64,000 nucleotides of DNA from Perilla frutescens (Eukaryota > Streptophyta > Magnoliopsida > Lamiales > Lamiaceae). Below, piece by piece: positions 1-11,915 of the stretch. A model generated the notes under the pieces. The model was not told where the DNA came from. It did no database searches and saw nothing but the letters and a program-made list of their open reading frames with translations. Every line of letters starts with the position of its first letter. Within the stretch, counting starts at the first letter, position 1. Both the position numbers and the translations under genes were made by a program. The DNA is taken from contig BRKX01000007.1 in NCBI GenBank assembly GCA_026008535.1, positions 6,595,001 through 6,659,000 of the forward strand, in the 5' to 3' direction.

Positions 1-929
1 GAGCAGACCAAGGAAAAGGAGGAAGAACAAGAAGAACTCGACTTTGAGCTATCCGCGGAAGCTAAGCTCGTTTGGAAGGTTTTCCTTGTGGTATTTTCTT
101 GCTAGTTCTTGGATGATTTGTGGGGGTTTGTCCTAAACTTGTGAAAGACATTGAATATTGTAAAAGCTTTTGTTATTTTCATTTGGTTATGAGATGACAT
201 CTTCTTATGATATTTGTGGTATTTTGAGCATGGTTATGGGCTAGTCTTACTATTGGGGGTAGAAGATCGATTTGGTTTTTGATCTATGCTTATTCTTGTT
301 GGTTGTTGTTGTTGGAATTGTACCTATTATGTGAGAGTACTTGATCTCTACTTGAGCATTGTTAGGATTTAGAGGAGTCTTGATTGTGATTCTAAATCCC
401 GAATTTGGTTCCTTCAACGTTAGGTGCATGGGGTTCCTAAGCCTAATATGTTAATCTTGCATGTATGGTATATCTAAGAGAGGTTTAACGGATAGACGGT
501 GAAAGAAATTGAAGTTAAACTAATTGGAAGGGTCTATCATATTTGTGAGAATAGCATTATCAACTTGACCTAAGCATGGTGATATAACCCTTGAGAGAAT
601 CTACACCCTAATACCTTAATCAAACTTATTTCCTCCAATCTTAACTTAATTTGTGAATTTGCATTTAATTGTCTTGCTTTAGTTTCTATTTTGAATTCCT
701 AGCATAATCATCAAACCCCCTCTTGTTAGAATGTTTAGATTTTATTTTAGTTGTTTCGTTGAAAGCATGTGTAGTCTTTAGATAATTCTTTCGCATAAAG
801 TCTTCCTTGAGAGATCGACTCGGGTTAGCTTATCACGTCTACGATTGACCCCGTCCAATTGCGGGTACGGTCCTTAGTAGTTGTTTTGATTGAGCATAAA
901 CTGGAAATTATAAGTGTAAATTTGGACCT
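1..929 (+). mobile_element. 3' part of an Athila-like LTR
   Basis: This segment aligns along its whole length with about 30445-31345, the 3' part of the LTR ending the Athila element at 21.6-31.3 kb. Shared landmarks are ccgcggaagctaagctcg near 53, the 'ttaacggatagacggtga' stretch near 486 and the terminal aaatttggacc. It is therefore U5-side LTR sequence on the plus strand. The element body would lie to the left of the window, or this could be a solo LTR; the window edge hides which. Homology stops at about 929, where a MITE follows almost at once. Confidence 0.85.
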
Positions 930-935
930 AAACAA

Positions 936-1128
936 GAACCTAGGAACCAATCTAACATGAGAGATTTATATTGCTAACATCAAGAGATTATGTTGCTAAC
1001 ATGAGGTAAACTCATTTTGCTAACTTGACGAGATCATAATATTAGCAACATATTGCTAATATGTTACCGATTAGACACATTGCTAATATGTGACTAATCA
1101 TTTGCTAATATGTTTGGTTCCTAGGTTC
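936..1128. mobile_element. MITE with TIR GAACCTAGGAACCAA
   Basis: The inverted ends are gaacctaggaaccaa at 936 and ttggttcctaggttc ending at 1128. The 193-bp interior is non-coding and consists largely of repeats of TTGCTAAYATG in both orientations, about seven recognisable copies. Inverted ends plus small size indicate a MITE. The terminal words resemble, but are not identical to, the GAGAACTAGGAAC ends of the MITEs at 2.6 and 56.2 kb. I could not establish a target duplication. Confidence 0.6.
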
Positions 1129-1131
1129 TCA

Positions 1132-2608
1132 CGGGGGAATTTGGTTCCTATTTGATCGTTTCCCTATATATATATATATGTTAATGCTTTGGAAATAATA
1201 CAATATTATTTTGCAAGACATACTCGTTTCTTTTTATGGTACTTTGAGAATGTTGTCACTGACGAAAACATTATATAACATATTAAATTTAATGTATATC
1301 ACATTCCTTTGGTACACATAAAGTATGTATAGGAAAAATGCATAATAATTGAATATAATACATTGGGTTCGAAAAAATTATCTAAAAATGTGTTCCTCAT
1401 TACCACATTAAGTTCCAATAAGTCAATGTTGCATAAAAGAGAGCAAAGATGCTTTATAATGCATATGTGAGAGGTTTGGAATGCCTAAATTATTGCTATA
1501 GAAAAAAGATAAATTAATCATTCTCCGTAATATATATTTTATTGCTTTAAAAGACATGCATTATTGTTTTGCAAGACATACACACATTCGTAAGGCTATC
1601 ATCTTGCTTCATAGATTATATCATACAAAATAAATTTATTATCTTCCATAATAATACAATTATTGTATAAAAGAAAAATTCATTACTATTACCAACACAT
1701 ATATAATAATACAAATACTGCATAAAAGAAAAATGCATTGCTTAAATATATTATTTTCAATGCTTGTATAGCACAAACGAAATGCTTGTCATCCAATGAA
1801 CAACCACATACACACATTCGTAAGGCTACCATCTTTCTTAAATATAATATTTTCAATAAGTGCATGGGATCGGTTCGTCTTAGTGAAAACTATGAGAATC
1901 GCCAATTACACAAATAACTAGATTGAAACACCACAAATGAAAAAAAAACATAGGATCACCATGTCGACTTTCAAACGTCAAACTCAAACACATGATGGGT
2001 GAAATATACAGACACCAGAATTATCTATTCCTGATGAAACCGTTGACATAATCAATTGAAAATAGATGTTCTGATTTATATCAATTAATACACTGGGATG
2101 GAATCGATAAGTAAATACTATTGTGATAAATCAATGGCAAAGACAAATTCAAATGAAATCGATGGAAGAATAAGATTGCATAAAGTATGAAAAATATTCT
2201 CGTTCCAGATAAATAAGAATTCGTCGATTTGAAAAATAAAAAAATGAAATAAATGGGCGAGTTACGTTCATCTGAAGACAAAAAAAAGACGCTAGAATAA
2301 ATGGGTGGATAGTAGAATTGTGTGGGTAGTGGGATAATTATCTAAAAAACAACCGCCATGTATGGAAGGTACAATCTTTTATGATATGGAAATAAATAAA
2401 TAGTGGGATTTGTTTTGTAAAATATCATCAATACCCTTCTCCCATTATACACAGTTAAACCTCCCCAAATTAAGGAGGCAAATAATTTGCTAAATTTTCA
2501 ATCACAACCGTTAATATATATATACATTTAAGGGCTGGAATTAGTTCCTATTTCTCACACCAATATCTAGTCTTTATTTGAACAATATCATATATATATA
2601 TATATATA
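1132..2608. other. AT-rich intergenic, no gene seen
   Basis: AT-rich sequence with short TA runs. The only open frame over 60 codons (minus strand 2081-2281) has no recognisable domain and looks like chance. No feature is claimed. Confidence 0.6.
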
Positions 2609-2860
2609 GGGGTGGATTATAATGAGGACTATGTTTCGCGTGAGAACTAGGAACGGTACTTATTTACTATGATTTTATAGCTTATCTTTTGTATTTTCGT
2701 GCTATTAGCACTAACACTAAAATATATATAACACGATAAGTTATAAATATTTTTTAAAAAAATTAACACTAAAATATAATAAAATAAGCTATAAATTCAT
2801 AGTAAATAAGCATTGTTCCTAGTTCTTACACGAAAACTAGTATCTATTTAAATCAAATCC
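2609..2860. mobile_element. MITE with long TIRs, GAGAACTAGGAAC family
   Basis: About 75 bp at the left end, with tttcgcgtgagaactaggaac and then tatttactatgattttatagc, is matched in inverted orientation at the right end by gctataaattcatagtaaata and gttcctagttcttacacgaaa. The element lies between TA-repeat tracts on both sides, consistent with insertion into a TA microsatellite. It has no coding capacity. A second member with the same terminal words lies at about 56233-56435. Confidence 0.75.
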
Positions 2861-2877
2861 TATATATATATACATTA

Positions 2878-3120
2878 AGAAAAAAATAGTGAAATAAATT
2901 TTCTGTTTTGACGCGCACATATATATTGGGGAGGACCAAGACTATTAATATTATTTTTACAAAACAAGTGATATTGTTTGAACAAAAAAGAGTACCAATA
3001 TTTGTATACACTACAACTATGACACTTTTATTTCTTTTAGAAGGCCATTACAACCTTTTTTGTAATATTAATATATCTCGACATGTAGGTGTTTCCCTTA
3101 AGAGGAAATATGCCAATATG
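2878..3120. repeat. Dispersed repeat fragment, also at 55.69-55.93 kb
   Basis: Shares with 55685-55930 the ordered words ggaccaagactatta, gtttgaacaaaaaagagtac / gtttgtacaaaaaagagtac, tttgta(t/c)acacta and ccttttttgtaatattaa. The 83-codon frame here is not conserved in the other copy, so it is treated as non-coding. It corresponds to the 5' part of the repeat described at 55.7-56.7 kb. Confidence 0.65.
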
Positions 3121-3411
3121 ACTTTTTGGCTGGTCAAAACATTTAAAAACTTTATTTAGTCACTATATTTTTTTTGCCCACATTTACTAGAGTACACTTA
3201 TTTATCTAAATAAATAATTGTAAAGAAAAATTACTATACCTTTCTCTCTCCTCGAAAATAGATCTGCATTTTCACTTCTCATCTCCCTTCTCTGTTTTTC
3301 CTACTGACGGCGGCTGGATGTCGTCCCCTTAGCAGCAGCACCAGCCGTCATTCCCGTCTGTAGCCTGCGTTCGCCCGGGCCATCGCAGTCGTCTGTCTCC
3401 CAGGCCATCGC

Positions 3412-4742
3412 TGTTGAAGATGTACCAGTTCATAGTACTAGCTGAAGATGTACCAGTACAGAGTACAAGCTGAAGAATGTACCAGTTCAAAACCCAGAAC
3501 TGCCAGCTGATCGAAGAAAACCAAACTGGAGCTCAAGAAGCATCAAGCCAGAGCCCAGAACTGCCAGCTGAAGAAAGTCAAAACTGGAGCTTAAGTATGC
3601 CAACAAGACGTGCAGAATCGCCAGCTGAAGATATGTTCAAAACTGAAAATCACAACTGCCAGCTGAAGCCCAGAATTGATGATCGAGACAAAAGTCGAAA
3701 CTAGAAATCAAAATTTCCAGAACTGCCAACATGAAGATCTTGAAGTTAATGCAACCAAGATCCTAGAGTAAAAACTTGTCAGAGAACAAAGGCAGTACAA
3801 TGACTACTTCAACAAAAAGACTCTGAAAGGCTTTAAAATTCAATGAATCATTTATGATCGTTCGTTGATTCACAAATGGTCACAAGCTCACTCTTATAAA
3901 AGGAAGAGTGATTCAACTTGTGAAGAGACTTTTGCCAAGAGACTCTTTGCTAACAGACTCTTGAAAAACACTCTTGCTAAAACACTTTTTGCAAGAACAG
4001 ACCTTCTGCAAAGATCAGTTCAAGATCAAGCTCTAATCATCAATTGCAAAAGTCCCAACTGAGAAGAAGAAGCCAATCGTCCATCATCAAGCTAGCTGTC
4101 GAAGAAGTCCAGCCAGAGCAAGCTTCTTAGTTCAGAAATACACCGATCAACTACCCAGCTCAAGCCAAAGGAGCACACCAGTTGATAACAGTTTCAAGAC
4201 TACATTCTTAAAGATTGGAAGAGATCTAAAACCTTGAAAAGATGGGTAATAGCACCTTATCTCTCCAACGAGCAGTTGAGGATCGCAAGTGTGAGCTGTC
4301 GACCTACTGGCTGAGGAGACTGTATTCGTTGGAACTGCCATTTTCGGGACAAAATCAGTTGAAAAGGAGGCCGCAACTCGTAAAGTCGCCATTCACCAGG
4401 TTCAACACATTCTCTTCACTGTATAATTATAATAAAGAAACTTTACTATTGCATAGTGGATTGCCCTTTTCAGTAAGGAAGAGATGACGGAGAAGTTTAA
4501 GCTTCGAACCTCTATAAACTGCTTATGTGTGCTCAATTTATTATTTTCAGTTGCATTCCTTAACTGCACACATTCAGCACACAAGCTGCACTTTGAGCCA
4601 ACTGATCATCTCAACTGATCAAGTGCACTGATAAGATTTGTTACGCGAGTCAAGGGTCCTATTCATTCCGCATTTGTTTTAAGATTTGGGATCAGTTTAT
4701 TCACCCCCCTCTAAACTGATTCGGACTTACCCGGGACCAACA
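3412..4742 (+). mobile_element. Copia-like LTR, probably solo
   Basis: The right end reads ttcacccccctctaaactga then ...gggaccaaca, the usual U5 end of plant Ty1/copia LTRs. The proposed left end TGTTGAAG at 3412 is inverted to CCAACA at 4742. A TATA box (cttataaaagg) lies at 3894-3904, so U3 would be to its left and R-U5 to its right. No PBS, PPT or coding region adjoins either end, so it is called solo. The two flanking 5-mers (atcgc, gtcct) do not match, so the left boundary is uncertain. The 3412-3680 part consists of degenerate repeats containing gaagatgtaccagt and cagaactgccagctga. Confidence 0.55.
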
Positions 4743-5264
4743 GTCCTTGGTTATTACCTCTCTAGATAAAGATAAGTAATGAGAGTAAGGGGTACCCTCA
4801 CTATTGTTGTAATACATTTAGTGATGAACTTATTCGGTCATTAAAATTGAATTTAATTATGAAAAATTTTCATCACTAAATAATATGTTCCCCTGACTAT
4901 ATGTTATTATTATTCATAGAATTTCTCATCATTATTTACTTTTCGCCTCTCATTATAAATTAATTTTAAAATTAAAAATTACCTCATAAATTAATATTAC
5001 TATCATTAAATGTCACCTTCATGGTCATTTATAATTTTAATTCTTTGATTATTGTATAAACATATCACATTTACTGATAAATATAAATGTAACAATAATG
5101 AAGATAGTTTCTGGAACAAAATATTTATACAAGCAAACTTCATCCAAACATCCATAAATTCTAAATAGTCATATATATGTGCTACTGTTTCTAATTTTCT
5201 AATATCTAAATGATATAGTAAAAAAAATTGGTACCATATGTCCATAAATTCGTCTATCAAAGTA
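4743..5264. other. AT-rich spacer, no gene seen
   Basis: AT-rich sequence downstream of the last exon of the transposon gene at 5.3-7.6 kb. It may contain that transposon's 3' end, but no terminal motif is clear. The minus-strand frame at 5006-5311 overlaps the last exon in another frame and is not claimed. Confidence 0.5.
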
Positions 5265-7650
5265 CTAAAAACTATTTCTAATATGTGCTTCAGCATTCTT
5301 CTCTCGACCAACCTGCAAAAATATTAAAAAAAAATTACAAAACGATTAATCCAACCATGTTAGGATATTGAATCAAAGAAGTCACGTCAAAGATAAAAAT
5401 TAGTAGATGAATACAATACCTCCAAACAAATCATTTTTCACATTAATCCTGATGATAAAGAAAAAAATAATAATTAGTACCTATCTTTCCGCTGAGAATC
5501 AAAAAATATAGTAGAGAATTCGTAAGAATAAGTTTAATTTAAAAATTGAACAAAAGGCAAGGTTTGCAAAGTATATGCACCACATTATAATGTTTCCCTC
5601 ATTGTTTGATCTATTAAAGTAGTTTCATGAGAACAAAAATAACTAACATATAAAAAAAATATGGCATCATGTCATTTTTTCCAATCGAAACATTAAAATA
5701 ATGATACCTGCTCAAGGTCAATGTCAATGTTAGGTGTTTGAAGTGTATCTGGATTTGATTGTTGTTCTCAATTCAGGTCAATCTACTTTCAGTAGTATCA
5801 AAACGATCTCTAAACATCTTAATTTCTTCATATTTCTCATGAAGTTTAGCCTCCAACTCTTTTATATATAGATCCCGAGAATCATTGAAGTCTTTTCATT
5901 TCATTCTACCTCCATAACCAAAAACATGGCTATGACTCTATGGCCCAAAAGATTGCTCAACAAGCTCAATATGCGACAATGATGGATTAGATTGTACATA
6001 TTTTTCTTGTGCTTGTGGGTTGAGCTTTCCATTTCTTTGTCAAGTCTCAAAGAAAAGTTCTGCAAAGTCTATTAAGTTACCACCCTTGTTACCTTCTTGA
6101 AAGATTGAAAAGTTATCAGACAATATCAACTTCTAATTAAATTATAGATTAAATAATATAATATTTTTTTACTTTTTAGTATATTCTCAAAGATCAATTG
6201 TCTATGTGGCTTGCTTCCAGTTCGATGAGGCATCACTCTATTGACTCGATTATTAGTATTCTGCTTACTAGTTTTCTAAAAACTCATAATAATAAATTTA
6301 TGTATTAATCTCCACAAGTACAATTTATTTGCAACAAAGTAGTGTGTTTTATTACAAATATTAACTTGCACACCTGAAACTCTTTAGTTAAGAACTTGTT
6401 AGTCACAAGCCACTCCCAATCTGTAGGATTCATCCCCTTTGGTATATTCTTCAAAACCTCAGCTTTAGTTTTATATTTTTTCACATACCTAATATTAAGT
6501 GATGACCTCCATGCAGACCATAAAGCACCCATGTGCTTCAAGGTATGCTCACGATATGATTCTATATCAGGACTCGAAAAGCACTCCTGCAACATATATG
6601 TATATATAAGCAAATATGTTCATGGATATAATTACTTAAAAGTAGAAAACCTGAAACAATGATATAATTCTACCACCTTAACAGAATCCCACATATGCTG
6701 CCTACTTGATACAGATATCTCCTTCCAGGCATTCACTCGAATAGGACATATGTTCTTATCTCATACAATTTTCCCCAAATGTCTTGACCAATAACTGTGA
6801 TTTTTTCCTACTGCACGATTATTATAAAATTCAATCTCCAATTTTTCTGTACTTTTCAAAGAAACAATCTTCTTATTCTTATTTTTTCCTCAAACAGATC
6901 TCGGTTTTTCAAGTGCTAAATCTATTCAAAATGAGGCAATACAAAATAATAATATGGAAGTTATAATCTAAAACCCAAAAAAGATTGTAAATACACTTTA
7001 TATCAAATAGAATATACTTACCTTCAACATATTTGTTTGTTACAGCATATCTAATTTCACCAGAAATACCATCTCGACTCTTAGGAGTAAATTTAGCAAC
7101 GAGAAAATGACCAACTGCCTGAATTGGTATTTTAAACTCCTAAAAAATTATAGAAAGTAAATGACACAATATGATTGAATATTTAAATAAAACAAGAGAA
7201 AACTACATAGAGACTTACCTTTTTGTCATGCGATTACTAATAGCTTGCAATTCAGGTTCAGTTTCAAAGTGCTCAGAATCTGATATGAACCATTGAACTG
7301 TATTAGTTTGCTCAATTCTATTGATCAAATCCCCCTATACTCTAAGTTTATGGTTTCTCTTATATTCACCTAATATCCCAACATCTGTTACTTTTGGAAG
7401 TTTAGTAACAGGGGCTCAAAAGATTCAATGAAAATAATTCATTAAAACCAAAGCATCAATAAACAAAAACTAATCTTAAATAGGAAGATTAAACTTCAGT
7501 TTACCAATGACTGAATTGTCTTGAGGTAATTTGAAGAGTAAAAGTTGAGCATTTGGGTTCAAATCCACATAAATATCGATATTCTTTACATATTAATAGT
7601 CCATCACCATAACAAGAAAATCCTTATTATTTTTAATCGGTCTACCCTCT
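5265..7650 (-). pseudogene. Transposase_24 / TnpA-like transposon gene, 3' exons
   Basis: A minus-strand multi-exon gene, recognised by translation of exons. About 6370-6600 gives a core with LWSAWRSSLNIRYVKKY and GMNPTDWEWLV, then MPHRTGSKPHR at about 6190-6290, GGNLIDFAELFFET at about 6000-6110 and a coiled, charged tail ending VGREKNAEAHIRNSF-stop at 5265. These match the plant transposase family Transposase_24 (Ptta/En/Spm), found with CACTA elements. More exons lie at about 6690-6780, 7020-7140, 7210-7430 and 7505-7650. Splice donors are visible (GTAAAC after 7505, GTAAGT near 7220). Premature stops occur, including an Arg codon turned to TGA in the FFET region, so it is a pseudogene. 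The upstream exon continues at 14847 beyond an inserted retrotransposon. Confidence 0.6.
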
Positions 7651-8988
7651 TGGTGCGTCGTTCTTCACCAAAAATAATCCGACCAGCAGTCGGTATGCCC
7701 ACACTACCCAGAACAGTGGCGAGCAAGATTGTCTTTCAAAGAGCCGGCAAGAATTATTCGAACCTTCAGTCTGCAATAACTAAACATTCCACACGAATTT
7801 TGTTGTTATAATGTAAAAACCAAAACAAAGCAAATAAACCAGAGAGTAGTTTTCTTAATAGATTTAAAGGTATTTCGGCTTCCAATTAACTCCACCCTAG
7901 CTTAATTATTCCAATCCTCGATGCAAAGATATTTCGAATTAATGCATGCAAACCAGTTATACCCATCGAAGACACTTCTGATGCGGCCAAATTTCTCCTT
8001 AGTTTCTCGATAATCAGGAAGACACTTCACTAATTATTTCCGTAATCGACTGACAACTGTAAAAGACATTCTATAGATTTAATGAGCCGACAACGTTAGA
8101 CACTAGAGAAACCCGATTCAAAACCAACAGACCCTGACACTGGACTATCGAATTAAGACTGCTCTTCCCTCGATTCTGAAGAATCATTGTACCACTAATT
8201 AAACCTAAACTACAATTACGGATAGCTGATTTAATTGGCTACTAATTAATTCTGATCTACTAAATATTCACGACTATATAGCAGAACCGAAACAATGAAC
8301 AACTTTAAATACAGAGAATCACAGATGCATACAATTAATTAAAGTAAAATGAACATCTAGATCTCACAAAATAATTATGCCAGGACTTCGTTAATCTTCA
8401 CCAGAATAGAACGTGCTTAGCTTGAATTCATAATTGGATTCGCACTTTAGAAATTAATTGAGAAGAAGAACGATGAAAAGAAGAATGAAATTGAATTGTG
8501 AAAAATCTGCAGAGAAAAAAAATCGTTCCTCCTAATGTTTCTGGCGTTGGAATTATCTGTACTGCAATGGATAGAGTCCTACTCTATCTAGAAATCTTTT
8601 TATACAGATCCTTAATTAATTAATTAAAAAGCATCCTAATCCTAATCCAACTAGGAAAATAATAAAAATAAAGTCCAAAAGTAATAAAAACTGCCTAAAT
8701 TTCATCCAGGGCCCACAACTGGTGCAGATCCACTATCTCCAGCCCAAATACTCACATAATCCATCAGTCGGTATGCCTATACCGACTGGTTTCCAGACTC
8801 TTCAACTTTTCTTCAATCCAATTGCGTCCAAACCCTCCAAAACAATGCCATTATCTCCACTTCCATGTCAACCACCTGAAATAAACCACAAGATACAAAT
8901 TCTTCCACAAAACTTGACCATGAGGTGAGTAACATTGCAAAAAATACAAAAAATAACTCAAAATATATACGAAATAACCACCTAATCA
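7651..8988 (-). repeat. 3' LTR of the Athila-like element
   Basis: In element orientation it begins TGATTAGG and ends GACGCACCA. It pairs with 13509-14846, identical in length. A TATA box (TGTATAAAAAG on the minus strand, about 8596-8606) marks the U3/R border. Confidence 0.9.
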
Positions 8989-9020
8989 AACCCCCCACAC
9001 TTAGATAATGCTCGTCCTCT
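8989..9020 (-). promoter_or_regulatory. Polypurine tract and upstream GAGGAC motif
   Basis: On the minus strand GAGGACGAGC is followed by CTAAGTGTGGGGGGTT, which abuts the first base of the 3' LTR. The purine run is the expected plus-strand DNA primer. The same GAGGAC...GTGTGGGGGG block recurs internally at 10298-10329. Confidence 0.85.
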
Positions 9021-10297
9021 AGCAATACTAAACAAAATACAGACTCAAGAAAAACTTAAAGACGACAAGACAATCATTTGCAACCTTCAATGGAAAACAA
9101 TCAAAGTCGGAAGCAAGATACAATCATCTATAGACCACAAACCAAGCTCTTGTTTCATTAAACTATACACACGCTTTTCATTCAAGTCAAAAACATGCAA
9201 AACTAATCATGCCTCACCAAGATTTTCTCAAGTTCTCTCAAAAGACAATAAGGACAGAATTTAATTCCCACAAATCGTAACTTGATGCTTTCAAGCATAA
9301 ATTTACCCATATGTCAAAATCTCTACCATGCAAATGAGATCTATACACAAATTAAAAGGTCTTTTTGCACGGATTGTAACGGGGCTAGGGTGCATAGGTA
9401 GGATAAAAATGATGAAATGGCTCAAATAATTGAAAACATGTAAGCATATCAAATACATTCACCAAGTTCGTCTGCACTTCCTCAACTAGATCGACAAAAC
9501 CCAAATTGAATGCTGGTTTCCAATAATACAAGGTAACAGAATAAATGATATCAATTAAGCACAACCTCTTTTATTCCATGCTTGTTCTATTCCTTATTTT
9601 TTTCCTCATTTTTTTTCTTTTTTTTTCTTTTTCGAATTTTTCTTTTTCTTTTTATTTTTATTGGAATAGAACAAGGATATATACACTTTTAGCTCTCCAG
9701 CACCAAATATCTTCAAGAAGACTTTAAACTCTTCTCAACACAAACCGATATAACTTACATGCTTTCATGGGACAAGAGTAGGCCTAAAGGCTAAGGCTTA
9801 ATTATTTAGTGGTTATTTATATAAAAAAAAATGGATTAGGCATAATGGGCTCACTAATGGACAATTAAGGGTATGGATAAAATTTTAAGCCAAAGCAATG
9901 GGTAATCTTAAATGCCTTAATCATTTTCATGCAAAGAAACTCAAAAGACGGTGTGACTATGGCAACTAGGCAAATCAGAAAACAAGCATTCAAGTATGAT
10001 ACATTCAGCAAACAAATAAGTTGAGCTTTCTCATATATAATGCTCATCATGCTCAAATCTCACAATTTAGAAAGCTTCAAAAATTTTGATCAAATTTTGC
10101 ATATTTCCTCATTTAAGAATACATACAAGCATGTGCACATTTTAATCACAAGAGACAAACCATCCACTCAAGACCAATTCCATATCATATTCTTTCTTAT
10201 CATGCAATCCATCTCAAGTAAGCCAATGATTTGATATACCAAAACCACATAATATTTTTTTTTACTAAACATAAAAGGCAAAAAAAAACTAACTCTT
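9021..10297 (-). other. Long non-coding 3' interior of the Athila-like element
   Basis: About 1.3 kb between the internal G-rich motif and the PPT with no supported coding region. It includes a pyrimidine-rich tract near 9590-9660. A comparable non-coding block lies between 28452 and 29434 in the larger Athila element. Confidence 0.6.
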
Positions 10298-10329
10298 CCC
10301 CCCACACTTAAACATCATATTGTCCTCAT
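10298..10329 (-). promoter_or_regulatory. Internal copy of the PPT-associated motif
   Basis: The minus strand reads GAGGACAATATG then TTTAAGTGTGGGGGG. It matches the internal motif of the second Athila element (28421-28451) almost base for base and also the terminal PPT block of this element. It lies about 90 bp after the stop codon of the extra-ORF tail. Confidence 0.75.
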
Positions 10330-10418
10330 TGTGCAAAAGAGGAGAGTGACCCAAAAGAAAAACAGAAAAACACATAAAAAAACTATATAAAGGAAAGAAA
10401 ATGCAAACTGTGCGGTCA

Positions 10419-10545
10419 CTAGGAAGAGGACCGGGAGAAGTTGGCGACGGCTTGTTCAATAGCAGCAAGTCGATCATTGAGGTCATCTAGCTTGCTCTCA
10501 ATCGGGCGAGATGAGAACATGCTGGCCCTTTTGCTAAGAGAAAGA
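10419..10545 (-). pseudogene. C-terminal remnant of the Athila extra ORF
   Basis: About 40 open codons ending SRSSS-stop, with a heptad-like stretch IESKLDDLNDRLAAIEQAV that could form a coiled coil. In the larger Athila element the extra ORF also ends in a coiled-coil-like tail shortly before the same G-rich motif, so by position this is the equivalent tail. The rest of that ORF is missing. A polypyrimidine-AG at the start (TTTCTCTTAG) could be a splice acceptor. The assignment rests on position and composition, not on clear sequence identity. Confidence 0.5.
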
Positions 10546-10623
10546 GATTAGGGCTCGATAAATTTGATTAGGGAGTTTTATTTTTTTTTTTGAAACAAAA
10601 GAAAAAACAAATTCAAATAAATG

Positions 10624-10641
10624 CTCGGGTTGCGTCCCGAG
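10624..10641 (-). ncRNA. Conserved hairpin after pol in the Athila-like element
   Basis: On the minus strand, stem CTCGGG, loop ACGCAA and stem CCCGAG, preceded by GGCGCTT. The larger Athila element has stem CATGGG, loop AGGCAA and stem CCCATG, preceded by AGCGCTG, at 26186-26203. Two of six stem pairs differ in a compensatory way while five of six loop bases are identical, which suggests selection on RNA folding. The function is unknown. Confidence 0.6.
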
Positions 10642-10687
10642 AAGCGCCCTTATTTAATGTCCGAGGCTCGACACAATCAAAACTCGA

Positions 10688-10915
10688 TCATGTGATAAAT
10701 TTGAGGGTGGCCAGATCTACCCCGTCGAGAGTAGTCGTCTCCATCCCCGCACTTTTATGCTTTTTAAAAAGCTCGACCAACCTTGCTTCTTGCTCTTTGC
10801 AAAGAGCATTGCTCATGATGACAGGCAGCATGTCTTGCTCTCCCAGAGAAACATATTTCAGATGCTCCGAAAGCACCTTCAATTCCAAAATTGGAACTTT
10901 CATAATAGATGGCAA
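10688..10915 (-). pseudogene. pol: Start of RT region, truncated
   Basis: About 75 codons containing LELKVLSEHLKYVSLGEQD and LPVIMSN, which correspond to the linker between protease and reverse transcriptase in Athila/Tat elements. The equivalent in the larger element is KELPSHLKYIFLDDEEK at about 23240-23300. The frame then stops and no FxDD catalytic block, RNase H or integrase follows. This marks the internal deletion that made the element non-autonomous. Confidence 0.75.
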
Positions 10916-11004
10916 AATCGGCTATGAGTTGGTCGGTATGGGCATACTGCTTGACAGATGCCGAGTGGAAACTCACTGGTAGAATACAGCTGCATGATGA
11001 CATC

Positions 11005-11915
11005 TCAAATCTCCTCATCTTCTTCTGTTATTGCAGTGGTTTCAATCATTCCACCAAATAGTACATGCTCCAGCTTATCTTCCCTGAAATGATTCTCAAT
11101 AAAATCATCAACTAACGGGTCGACAACATCAATCATATACAGAGCTTCAGGATCCTCAACATGCTTCATAGCTTCAAAAATATTAAATGTGACAATATCA
11201 CCATCAAATTCAAAGCTAAAAATACCCTTATCAACATCAATTTTTGTTCTAGCAGTTTTCATGAATGGTCTTCCTAAAAGAATCATAGATTTATGTGCAG
11301 AGAAGGAATCACCCATGTTAACTATATAAAAATCCAAAAGAAAAATCAATTCATTAACTTTTACTAGAACATCTTCAACCACACATTGAGGATATGCATT
11401 AGACCTATCAGCTAACTGAATAATAGCACGAGTGTCTTTCATAGGTCCTAATTGCAATTCCTTGTATATAGAAAGAGGCATAACATTTATGGATGCGCCT
11501 AAATCTAGCATAACTCTCTCAACCTTATTGCTACCAAATATGCAAGGAATAGTAAACACACTAGGATCCCTACATTTTGTGGCAATTTTCTTTGAATAAC
11601 AGCAGAAACATTCTCACCAACTTTATTTCTCTCATCTTTCCCATATCGTATCTTTTTAGCACACAGTTCTTTCAAGAATTTTGCATACCTGGGAACTTGC
11701 TTAGTAGCATCAATCAGAGGCAAATTAATTTCTACCTTCTTGAACAGCTCGAGGATCTCCTTTTCATTATTCTCCTTCTTATTTCGAACCAACCTGGAAG
11801 GAAAAGGAGCTACAGCCAGCAATTGAGAATTAGAAATTTTTTTATCCAAACTTACCTTGGGAGGAGAAGATTCAGCAGATTGTTTTTCCTCTGCCTTGGA
11901 TTCTTTCTTTTGCAC
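11005..11915 (-). pseudogene. pol: Aspartic protease region of pol
   Basis: Two overlapping frames. The 11505-11915 frame has the pre-protease segment (APFPSRLVRNKKE, VPRYAKFLKELC, VGENVSAVIQRKLP). The 11005-11559 frame has the protease with the active-site motif VMLDLGASINVM, the flap-region QLADRSNAYP and the C-terminal ILLGRPFMKTA. The switch near 11560 is a frameshift in what should be one polyprotein. The D-L-G-A catalytic motif is intact. In an active element this protease would mature the Gag-Pol polyprotein. Confidence 0.85.

Noticed and set aside
5006..5311. 101-codon minus frame as a separate gene
   Set aside because: It overlaps the last exon of the Transposase_24-like gene in another frame. 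It has no domain, and the splice-supported reading ends at 5265.
10590..11018. Plus and alternative-frame ORFs over the truncated RT
   Set aside because: Shadows of the minus-strand pol reading; no domain in these frames.
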